Shown one piece after another: positions 37,061 through 45,382 of a stretch of 45,382 nucleotides of DNA. Source of the DNA: Sphaeroforma sirkka (Eukaryota > Opisthokonta > Ichthyosporea > Ichthyophonida); the NCBI GenBank assembly GCA_001586965.3, contig LUCW03000455.1:1-45382 (forward strand), read 5' to 3'. A model generated the notes under the pieces. That model saw only the letters and a list, made by a program, of their open reading frames with translations, did not search any database and was not told the origin of the DNA. Position 1 is the first letter of the stretch. Each line of letters opens with the position of its first letter. Position numbers and translations under genes: made by a program.

Positions 37061-37654
37061 TGTAAACTACGATGGAAATTACTAGGTTTCAAGCTATATT
37101 AAACTAAAATACAATTTAGTCAGTTAGGATTTAGCAGTGGTAGCTTGTGTAAGAATGATCGGGACTGCCTCTTGTTAAGAGCCTAAATATCCTCGATCAC
37201 ACAGTGCGTACCTCTAGCTGTTCTTTATTGAATAATTTTCACTAGAAGTACTAAGTGTTCATGACCACTTGCCTAATTTCTAAATAGACATAATAACGTA
37301 AGTCACGTCAATACATTAGCTGATATAAATAAAGTTCCATCTGAAGAAAAGTTAAAAAAAGAAAAAGACTTATTGGATTTTGGAGATTGGCGGGAGGACC
37401 AAAATCTATAAGTAGTAGTTCGGAGATTATAAAATTTAGTTTATAATATCCTACATCTACTAATGTCTCAAATAGGTCCAAGTAGATGAGTCATACCAAA
37501 TACTCAGGCTATTGGAGCCATCAAAGTGAATTTAGAACACTTTGGAAATATTGGAAAAAGAGCTTGTACTAATTATTTAAAATACAAATAAAAACCAATG
37601 TATTATCTCAATTGATCTTGATATTTTAGACTGACCGGAGGCCGTATTTCTACA
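37061..37654 (-). repeat. Lone chromovirus LTR, inverted relative to copy B
   Basis: A full 594-base LTR (TGT...ACA) on the minus strand, closest to the copy B 5' LTR. Flanks are TTCACA on the left and CTGGCT on the right, so no 5-bp target duplication is seen. That argues against a simple solo LTR made by recombination within one insertion. Deletion or exchange with another copy is likely. Confidence 0.9.
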
Positions 37655-38030
37655 CTGGCTTGAATCGGAAGTATCATAGGCGGAACCAATAGGAGCGATG
37701 ACGGTTTGGACCAAAATTTGGAAGTAATAATTTGACAGTGTGGTTAGCTGGGGTAGCATTTGGTGATGTGCGAGAGACGGGTGAGGGTACGGTAGTTGTT
37801 CTACATGCTGGAATAGAGATTCAAGGAGTTCGTGGAGGGTCCAGATACCGTAGAAACTGTGGCGCTTCTGTAATTGCTGGAAAAAGTTAGGGTTAATGTG
37901 CGGCAGTTTCGGGCCTACTAGGATGCGTTGAATCGATTGTTGGATGCAGGTAAAGTGGCTGGTGGTGAATTTGTGGCCACCGGGGCAGATAGGGCAGAGT
38001 CAGTCGTCGGCGCGGTAGTCAAGCAATGTG
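37655..38030 (-). pseudogene. Fragment with a zinc-type CPIC...H...C motif, possibly an RT tail
   Basis: Between two inverted LTRs a minus-strand frame is open from about 38004 into the lone LTR. It reads CPICPGGHKFTTSHFTCIQ, then a helical stretch with HELLESLFQHVEQ. C-x2-C-x(n)-H-x(n)-C with a Thr before the His resembles the cysteine-rich tail found after RT in many LINE elements. A stop lies just before the motif. It runs opposite to the LINE fragment at 36412, so it is not simply its continuation. The identity is uncertain. Confidence 0.3.
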
Positions 38031-38624
38031 TGTAGAAATACGGCCTCTGGTCAGTCTAAAATATCAAGATCAATTGAGATAATACATTGGTTTTTATTTG
38101 TATTTTAAATAATTAGTACAAGCTCTTTTTCCAATATTTCCAAAGTGTTCTAAATTCACTTTGATGGCTCCAATAGCCTGAGTATTTGGTATGACTCATC
38201 TACTTGGACCTATTTGAGACATTAGTAGATGTAGGATATTATAAACTAAATTTTATAATCTCCGAACTACTACTTATAGATTTTGGTCCTCCCGCCAATC
38301 TCCAAAATCCAATAAGTCTTTTTCTTTTTTTAACTTTTCTTCAGATGGAACTTTATTTATATCAGCTAATGTATTGACGTGACTTACGTTATTATGTCTA
38401 TTTAGAAATTAGGCAAGTGGTCATGAACACTTAGTACTTCTAGTGAAAATTATTCAATAAAGAACAGCTAGAGGTACGCACTGTGTGATCGAGGATATTT
38501 AGGCTCTTAACAAGAGGCAGTCCCGATCATTCTTACACAAGCTACCACTGCTAAATCCTAACTGACTAAATTGTATTTTAGTTTAATATAGTTTGAAACC
38601 TAGTAATTTCCATCGAAGTTTACA
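38031..38624 (+). repeat. 5' LTR of chromovirus copy B
   Basis: 594 bases from TGTAGAAATACGG to GAAGTTTACA, nearly identical in inverted form to 37061-37654 and slightly less so to 6609-7202. Confidence 0.95.
38456..38461 (+). promoter_or_regulatory. Polyadenylation signal AATAAA in LTR (copy B)
   Basis: AATAAA in the context TTCAATAAAGAACAG, at the same LTR position as in copy A. Confidence 0.45.
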
Positions 38625-38703
38625 TATTTTTCAGTTATATAGTAGTTACAGTAGTGTACTGCTTCTAGACTGTCTGACATCAATTTACTATCCAGCAATT
38701 ACT

Positions 38704-40741
38704 ATGGCTAAGGGTACTTCTAAAGGCAAGGGAGCCGCTAGCTCTAAGCCTGCTAAGCCTGCCGAGGTTCCTGAGGTCCCTGTGGAAACACCTAGCCTGT
38801 CTGGAGTTGAGCCTGCCGAGGATACTGTTGGGGAAGCAAATTCTGAGGTTGGTACAGAGGATTATTCTGAGGATGACTCGTCGGATCCTAAAGCCTTGGA
38901 AGAAGAGGTATCTACTACCGCGGAAAGGCTCGCCAGCGTCCGTGTATCACCTAGGAGTGAAGCTCAGGACCCCAGCTTGCCCCTGACCACGTGCCGTCAA
39001 ATATTGGGGATAAACGTCGAAAGGCTGGAAAATTCGTGGATACGAATGTCGGGGGGCATTATAACTTCACATCTAAAGGACACTCCAGCACAAATCCGGC
39101 GTGAAAAGGAAGTATTGGACCTGTCCGAAAATTTCGGTTTCGCCATCGATGGAGAAGCCATTCCATTCAGCTCAAATCTTGGGGCCGAAGCTGAGGACGC
39201 CATAACTCGACAACGAGTGGCTGGATCCTCTCAATCTCAACGCCAATTGAACCGCACTGAAGCGCTCTTGAAGGAGCTAGCGGCAGCGGCAGTTGTGGAC
39301 CCCTCTATCGTGTCCCACTTGGCTGATATTCTTCCTATACCGAAGAAGAAAAAAAAATTTCGGGCCGGGTTTCGAACCCGAGACCTACTGGTTTACCAGC
39401 CAGTATGTTTACCACTAAGCCAATTACCACTGGCGAGAGAGATAATATTTCAAAATTTAATCTCTATAGCTCTGATGCTACCATCGACCATCCTCTTGAC
39501 AAACCTAACCCTGTCAGAGGATATGATCGTATGGAACTCGATGAGGCTTACCATCCTCGTAATATCGACCCTCATTTGCCAACTAACCCTGGTAATCACG
39601 ATTTTGGCAATCGCTACACCAGTACCTCGTTAGAGAGTTCCCGCTCTAATCCTGAGGATGAGGAAGTGAGAGCCAGACATACTCGTCTCAGGCTATTACG
39701 CTCTGGTATGCAGCAAGTCCTTGAGGACCGTCTATTGAATGACTCTGACCTTGACGATAGGAAAGCGGATAACATTCGCTATCTAATCGATAACAAGAGA
39801 AAGGAAATAGACACCATCTTGGCACTAACGGCCCGTAGCACTGAGCATGAGCCTCGTGAACACTTAGAACCAAGCTTTATAAAGCAGCTAGGTAACGCGC
39901 AGGCTGAGGTCGATTTCTCTACTAATGAGAGTACAGTGGAGACACTGAAGGCCTTCGACCAACTTAAGGAGTCTGCCAGCCTTAGGGATAAGCAGATGAT
40001 GAATGCCTTTATTCATTTCTGTGAGCCAGGTGAATGGCGAACTATCTTGAAAGGCTCATGAGCCCAACTGGAAAGCCCTACCCTGGCACCAGTTGCGTGA
40101 TAATATACTTAACACCTTTTTTGAAGATGCACGTGACCGTGAACTTCTAGAGTCTCGCAAGTTCTTTGCGAACGATACCACTATTCGAGGTGCTCTAGCT
40201 CATATGACACATATGAATACACGGATGGGTGGTCGTACCTATACTGGCGAATATTTATTAATTTGTCAGATGATGGAGACTCTGGGAGCTAACCTCTTTA
40301 AGAAAGTCAATGATGACATCATCGCCTATGGTGATTTGCGATCTATGCCTTGGTCTGTCTTTGAGAAGATAGTACACAAGCATACCAATTCCTCTACTAG
40401 AGTACTTAGTACCACGAGCTACACCCAGCCCACTAAGCGAAACGCAGTAGAGACTAATACTGCGCGTAGTACTAAGAAACCTCGCACTACTACTGGAGGG
40501 GTACTGGCTCTACTTCTACCGAACCGAAGGTGATAAGAAGGTGAGAGCGCCTTGCAAGAAGTGTGGTTACAACCTCACAAAACGTAATGGCAAGTGGAAT
40601 GGTAGACACGACCCTGTTAAGTGTGCACCAGGCAAGCCAGATTTTGGACACTATATGAAAGAGTGTGCTACTTGCAAGGGTACTAACGGTTGGCACAAAG
40701 AGGATTGCAAGGACTTACCAGACGTCCAAGTTAAGCACTGA
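38704..40741 (+). CDS. gag: Gag polyprotein (copy B), with frameshifts
   Basis: The start ATG at 38704 (MAKGTSKGKGA) is chosen because copy A opens the same way; the longer frame from 38593 begins inside the LTR. Residues 1-70 are Ala, Pro and Lys rich, then acidic. The middle, in the frame 39405-40061, is helical and charged (DSDLDDRKADNIRYLID, KQLGNAQAEVDF, TLKAFDQLKES) as in capsid. 40093-40533 ends with a basic patch (STKKPRTTTGG). 40541-40741 holds CKKCGYN and the zinc knuckle CATCKGTNGWHKEDC, which should bind the RNA genome. Frames change near 39400, 40050 and 40520. The UGA at 40739-40741 is in frame with pol. Confidence 0.88.
39361..39433 (-). tRNA. tRNA-Thr-like sequence antisense inside gag (probably a pseudo-tRNA)
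   Basis: On the minus strand TGGCTTAGTGG (39412-39422) matches the pol III A box and GGTTCGAAACC (39368-39378) the B box exactly. Between them ACTGG and CCAGT form a 5-bp anticodon stem around CTGGTAAA, one base longer than normal. T33 and GGT at 34-36 would give Thr. The T arm is TCGGG-TTCGAAA-CCCGG. A run of nine T follows (39349-39357), as at a pol III terminator. The D stem is poor, and the 5' side does not pair with the acceptor 3' side (CCCGAAA), so a working tRNA is unlikely. In copy A it is split by the shuffled segment. Confidence 0.5.
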
Positions 40742-40750
40742 CAGTACCAT

Positions 40751-41160
40751 ATGTGCGCACTAGAGCAAGATTATGAGAAAATGTTCAATAAAATCTATAC
40801 CAAAGGAGATGAACGTATCTTTCAAACAGTTTTCGTAAATGGAGAAAAAGTTATGGCACTATTTGATCCAGGGGCTGAAGTCTCTGCTATCTCATGCCGA
40901 GTAGCCTACGCTACAGATATGGCTGTCCATAACGAAACAACTGATTTAATCTTGGGAAATGGCAAAGTTACTACTTGCGAACAAGCCATTGACTATGCAC
41001 ACATAATGCTGTCAGATAGAAGAGAAGTGAAGACTCACCTAATCGTTACTGACATGTCTCAGAAATACGATTTAATTATAGGTATGACTGATCTTCTCAG
41101 TTTAGGTATAACACTCACTGGTCTGCCTAATGGGCTAGACCCGAATAAAGATCAGTCAGA
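40751..41160 (+). CDS. pol: Pol start: retropepsin-like protease with Asp-Pro-Gly (copy B)
   Basis: The frame opens with ATG at 40751, three codons after the gag UGA and in phase with gag. D39-P40-G41 in ALFDPGAEVSAIS stands where retropepsins have DTG or DSG, and DLIIGMTDLLSLGI is the second conserved strand near residue 110. Length and order fit the family. It should cut Gag-Pol in the particle. The frame continues unbroken to 41467, past the protease into the RT fingers. Pro at the second position is also found in copy A, so it is not a reading error of one copy. Confidence 0.85.
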
Positions 41161-42615
41161 TGATAATATGTTAAAGATACCTAAACCTCCGGAAGGTGAA
41201 GCAAAGGATATGATTCCGCACTTCACCGATATAATTATGGACTTAATTATACAAAACAGGAAGATTGCAATAACTGACTGGTGTATGTTTAAGTTCTCTA
41301 ATGGGTACGTTAGACTTGACTTAACAAACGTCGACTTCTCTAAGTTAAAGTGTCCTTCACATAACTACGTGAGTTGGAGACACAAAGACGTTGTCAAAAC
41401 CCAAATCGAAGATTGGTTAAAACAGGGTCTAGTGAAATCAATTATGATGCAACCCCAGTTAACTTAGCTCTCTTAGCGGTCGATCAATATAAATCTGATG
41501 GAACGTTTAGTAAAACAAAGAGTAGTACTAGACCTGTCGCCAATCAACAAACTAATTCCGCAACATAGTTTTCCCTTACCTAAGATAAGCGAGATACTAC
41601 GCAAAATGGAGGGTGCGACTATCTTTTCCAAGATAGACTTAAAAGCTGCATTCCATCAACTACAAATATATCAGCCTCATAGGAAATACTTTTCCTTTAC
41701 TTGGCAAGGTAAGAAGTACCAGTTTAAAGGTGCACCTGAAGGCTTACACATGTTACCTTCTTTCTTCCAACAAGTTATGATGGAACTATTTGCGGACCTG
41801 TCGTATAACGTATCAGTCTATTTAGATGATATAGTTATCTTTACAAAGACAGCACATGAACATGCTAAACTCGTTAAAGAAGTCTTAAAGCGACTTAATC
41901 ATGCTAAACTTAAGATTAACGAAGACAAGTGTTCTTTTGCTAAAGATACTATACACTTACTTGGCTACAAAGTATCTGCAGCAGGGGTAGAAATTGATCC
42001 TGGCAAGAAACAGTTTCTGTTGGATTTATCAACACCAATTACTGGAAGAGATGTGAACTCTGTGTGTGGGTTTGTTAACTTCTTCTCGGATTCGGTACCG
42101 CATCTTTCTCATTACTTAAAGCCTTTCAGTCACCTACGGCTGCACAAAGGACCTTTGGGAAAGCTTTGGACTAAAGAATGTGATGATGCATTTAAACTAG
42201 TCAAAAGTAAAGTAATGGACGCACCCATCATGCAGTACCCTGTGGATGGTGTCCCATTCCAAGTAGCAACCGACGCTTCAGATCGAGCGGTAGGTGGAGT
42301 GCTTTACCAAACGATAAATGGTAAACCGCGCTACATACAATTCTTTAGCAAGAGTTATAATAAGAGTCAACGGAATTACCCTACCGTTAAACAAGAGCTC
42401 CTTGCTATAGTTACTGCGCTAAGACAGTTTAAAGACTACCTTTATGGAAGTTACTTTACTGTCGCCTGTGATCAAAGTCTTTAACATACTTAAAAGATAT
42501 GAACCCTGATTCACAGTTGGTGAGCCGCTGGCATGACATTATTGCCAAGTTCGCTTTTAATATACACACATTCCAGGAATACATAACCATCTTCCTGACA
42601 TGCTCTCTCGACTTG
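41161..42615 (+). CDS. pol: Pol reverse transcriptase and RNase H (copy B)
   Basis: The long frame 41498-42484 shows RVVLDLSPINKLIPQHSFPL, FSKIDLKAAFHQL (first catalytic Asp, residue 47 of that frame), F-T-W-Q-G, GAPEGLHMLPSFFQQ and YLDD (41819-41830). These are followed by LLGYKVS and the connection domain. RNase H follows with Asp in TDAS (residue 259), Glu in KQELLA (300) and Asp in ACDQ (325). A missing A after ACDQ ends this frame early; the RNase H end HLPDMLSRL is read in another frame near 42585-42608. Indels near 41430 and 41515 separate the fingers from the protease frame. This copies the RNA genome to DNA and removes the RNA strand. Confidence 0.95.
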
Positions 42616-43184
42616 TGCCCGACTACCAGAAAACAGTCAAAGAGTTATTAGCAACCGATTGGATGCTAAATAAGAAATGGTTTAACCTCGCTCAATCACG
42701 ATGGGGTCCATTTACTGTTGATATGTTTGCCGCAGAACATAACAAACAGGTTTCTGAATATAGGTCGTTGACTCATCCTAAAGGTGATGCATTTCAGCTT
42801 GACTTATCAAAAGCATAATGCGTGGGCTAACCCACCTTGTCAACTTATCGCACAGTTGTTAAATTATGTTAATATTACTAAATCTACCATTACGCTGTGT
42901 TGTCCCTTACGTAACTCCGACCCATGGATACGTGATTTAATTAATATGATTCAAGACGAACCTATTTATGTCGACCGTGAAACCGACACGTTCTTGTATC
43001 AGGGATCCTATTCTATTAAGAAGACGCCTTGGAAACACACCATTGTTTGTCGCATCGGTCCTGCAGGTACCACTAAGTGGAAACCCTCAACCGAATTCTT
43101 AGCTAAACTAGAGGAGTCTAAAGAGTTTGAACAAAGCTCAAGACTCGTACAACACATGCACCCAACAAGATTGCAGTCGAGGTA
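42616..43184 (+). CDS. pol: DNA-adenine-methylase-like domain and linker in pol (copy B)
   Basis: Right after the RNase H end come a short helix (ATDWMLNKKWFNLAQSR), WGPFTVDMFAAEHN near 42700, the strand GDAFQLDLS, then ANPPC (NPPC at 42829-42840), QLIAQLL, a beta strand TITLCCPL and PWIRDLINMI. This matches the order expected of the Dam-type methylase fold carried by DIRS-type retrotransposons and phages: an acidic motif with FA/AS and Asn, then NPP plus aromatic, a helix and a strand. The aromatic residue is Cys here in both copies. A one-base shift near 42812 splits the domain. It may be a structural relic rather than an enzyme. Confidence 0.55.
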
Positions 43185-44515
43185 ATGCCGATTGAAACGG
43201 CATTAGATCGTAAAAACATGGAACTAGCTAAGGCCATGGATCAAAGACTCAAAACTCTAAGAGAACCTGAAGCTCGCACTCAACTACTTAAAGCGCTGCT
43301 TAAAGAACAGCCAGGAGTGGCGAAACAACTGAAGAAGATACTTCAACAATCCAATGTTGTCAATTATGTATCTCAGGACTCTACCCCTCCTGATACTGAG
43401 GTTGCCCTTTCCAACAGGACTATGGTTCATCCAGCCAGCGTTACGCAGAATCTGACTGACTTAGAGGAGCTCGAAAGTAGAGTTAAAATTATACATAATT
43501 TAACGCATCGAGCATATGAGCATACTTATAAAATGGCTATTCGTGCAGGGCTTGATCACCCGGCGCTGAAAGAAACCATACGTGAAGTATACCGACGCTG
43601 TACTGATTGTGAAAAGAACCAGATCAAGCGATACGGTTGGGCACCCCTAAAAAGTGTGACAGAAGACCAACCGATGCGCCGAGTCATAGTCGATTTGGTT
43701 AAACTCCCGCGATCAAGCATACTGGCGATGTATATATCTGTCATTTCTTATGTGTGGCTTCGGGCTATAACTTGCTTTATGCAATACCGAACAAACGTCC
43801 ACAAACAGTGGCAGAATTATGCTATCACGTCTTTAATGACTTCGGTTTCCCCGAGTACTATGTTCTGATAACGGTAGTGAGTTTTGTACCGACGTAATGG
43901 AGGCACTTATACTCGTATCAGGCATGACCCATAGGCGTGGTGTTCCTTACAAACCTCAAACGCAGGGTGCAAATGAGACACGTCATAGAGAACTTAAGAA
44001 ACTCTTGCGTACCGCACTAGACGACGTTGAGGATATGTGGCCTTATCATTTGAAATGGGTTCAGACTCAAATGAATAACTGCATGAATCCTCAAACTGGA
44101 ACACTCCGTTTCACTATTTCTTTGGCCGCTATAGTGAATTACAAGCAACGTTTGATAAAACTGCGCCCGAAACACGCTACCCCGTGGCTTCAAAAGATCG
44201 AGCATATGCAGAACGTTGTTTACCCCTGTTTACTCGAGCACAAAGAATCGCGTCCTACTTAAAGCGTATGACCGATGGAATAACACTAAGAACATTGTTC
44301 AGTTCAAAGTCGGCGATTACGTTAACATTATAAATCGAAACGCCAACGTTACCGAACTCTCTTCTAAGACGATAGGACCTTTTGTTATTTCCTACCATGA
44401 TGAGAAGAGTGATACTTACGAAGTGAATAACATTGATGGTACTAGCGCAACCAATCTAGGCACTCACCGTATCCCTACCTCCGAAACTCTCATTCGCTCG
44501 CTCATTTGATTCTTG
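43185..44515 (+). CDS. pol: Pol integrase with GPY/F module (copy B)
   Basis: Frame 43185-43868 has a charged helical linker, the His pair in IIHNLTHRAYEH and CTDC at 43599-43610 (HHCC zinc finger), then VIVDLVK with the first catalytic Asp. A shift follows. SDNGSEFCTD carries the second Asp at 43867-43869 and GANETRHREL the Glu at 43975-43977, with exactly 35 residues between them (D,D35E). After further shifts FKVGDYVNI and TIGPFVISYHDEK near 44310-44405 form the GPY/F module typical of Ty3/gypsy integrases. It joins the element DNA to chromosomal DNA. Confidence 0.93.
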
Positions 44516-44959
44516 ATGTACCAGTTATGGAGTCACAAGTCAAAGATATAATTGAAAACATCCGAAGACGGTTACACTTACTACAAGACCCGTTTCATGG
44601 ATGGGACAGTAGCTTAGCTAACCTCCGATGCATTTCGTGAATCTCGCGTGACTTTCTTCGTATCTTTAATAAGAAATGGAATAAGCGTTTACATAAGAAC
44701 ACACGAGATAAACGAAAAGGGTTTCCTCAGGTGACTACAAACCCTGACGGATCTGAAATTCCCTATTTGCCACCTACTTCCCTACGTGACTAAACTTTCT
44801 GATCTGCTTACCAACAGTGCAGAAAATTGTTCAAACTTACTTACTAATGAAGAACAGCCTTTGGCTAATACCTTACCAAATAATAAACGTAAGGCGCCTA
44901 CATCGGAAATGGTTACTGGACCAAATACTAAACGACATAGAGTACAACATGAGTCTTGA
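44516..44959 (+). CDS. pol: Pol C-terminus: chromodomain and basic tail (copy B)
   Basis: The region encodes the same chromodomain as copy A (MESQVKDII onward from 44527) but with several indels between 44550 and 44700, so it is more broken here. The tail is readable in the frame ending at 44959 and holds LPNNKRK-like and NTKRHR basic clusters before HES and stop. The chromodomain is thought to steer integration to chromatin of a given kind. An overlapping frame 44817-44999 has no support. Confidence 0.6.
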
Positions 44960-45065
44960 ACTCGTACATATAGGCACATACTTACTCGATAAGTCATGAC
45001 CGAAACCGTTTTTTACTTTGGTTTTCGCTTTACCAACTAGATCGTATCTTAACGTACGTTCGTAG

Positions 45066-45086
45066 TTCTAAAAGCTACTGGGGCTA
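45066..45086 (+). other. Polypurine-tract region next to the 3' LTR of copy B
   Basis: AAAAGCTACTGGGGCTA stands directly before TGTAGAAATA. The position and the G-run fit a plus-strand primer site. Confidence 0.5.
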
Positions 45087-45382
45087 TGTAGAAATACGGC
45101 CTCCGGTCAGTCCTAAAATATCAAGATCAATAGTGAGATAATACATTGGTTTTATTTGTATTTTAAATAATTAATTACGCACAAAAGCTCTTTTTTCCAA
45201 TATTTTCCAAAGTGTTCTAAATTCACTTTGATGGCAACCAATAGCCTGAGTATTTGGTATGACTCGTCTACTTGGACCTATTTGAGACATTAGTAGATGT
45301 AAGGATATTATAAACTAAATTTTATAATCTCGAACTACTACTTATAGATTTTGGTCCTCCGCCAATCTCAAAATCCAATAAG
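45087..45382 (+). repeat. Partial 3' LTR of chromovirus copy B
   Basis: The first 296 bases of the LTR, with more small indels than the 5' LTR of the same copy (for example extra T or A near 45192 and 45235). Confidence 0.95.

Larger units (their letters stand above)
38031..45382 (+). mobile_element. Chromovirus (Ty3/gypsy) copy B, 3' end cut by window end
   Basis: 5' LTR 38031-38624, leader 38625-38703, gag 38704-40741, pol 40751-44959, polypurine region and partial 3' LTR 45087-45382. It is the inverted counterpart of copy A and points outward to the right, as copy A points outward to the left. Frame breaks are single-base indels at places other than in copy A. The flank left of the 5' LTR is AATGTG; the right flank is outside the window. 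Confidence 0.95.

Overview
The window is nuclear DNA of a eukaryote that I cannot name. It holds long (AT)n microsatellites, LTR retrotransposons with a chromodomain-type Ty3/gypsy pol, a decayed LINE-type reverse transcriptase and only short host-like open frames that look like exons. No operons, bacterial ribosome-binding sites or CRISPR arrays are visible. A unicellular eukaryote with a repeat-rich genome fits, but no host gene here fixes the lineage.

Layout. (1) 1-7202: copy A of a chromovirus (Ty3/gypsy), minus strand, cut by the window start inside its 3' LTR. (2) 7203-10704: an unrelated Ty3/gypsy element (element C), also minus strand, interrupted inside RNase H by copy A. Its pol has lost the catalytic core of reverse transcriptase yet stays open. 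(3) 10705-15800: mostly gene-free sequence with a cluster of hairpins at 12180-12410, one unassigned frame, and a possible intron-containing membrane-protein gene on the minus strand. (4) 15800-17000: (AT)n arrays and a compositionally odd low-complexity tract. (5) 17000-24590: little recognisable, except a 205-bp tandem duplication and small 40-bp and 30-bp duplications. (6) 24590-25575: more (AT)n. (7) 25816-31021: two possible intron-containing genes and a 10-unit, 30-bp minisatellite. (8) 31200-36180: a non-coding island rich in 7-bp tandem repeats of several unrelated sequences. (9) 36281-38030: a 29-bp repeat, a decayed LINE RT, a lone chromovirus LTR (minus strand) and a small RT-tail-like fragment. 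(10) 38031-45382: copy B of the chromovirus, plus strand, cut by the window end inside its 3' LTR.

Copies A and B together give the element plan: 594-bp LTR (TGT...ACA), gag with a basic acidic-spaced N-terminus and a C-terminal zinc knuckle, an in-frame UGA, then pol in the order protease, RT, RNase H, a DNA-adenine-methylase-like domain, integrase with HHCC zinc finger, D,D35E core and GPY/F module, chromodomain, and a basic tail. Single-base indels break the frames at different places in A and B, so neither copy reads through as given. Whether that is decay or residual assembly error cannot be decided here.

The most unusual points are the methylase-like domain between RNase H and integrase, Asp-Pro-Gly in place of Asp-Thr/Ser-Gly in the protease, a tRNA-Thr-like sequence with intact A and B boxes antisense inside gag, a shuffled gag segment in copy A, and the heptamer-repeat island.
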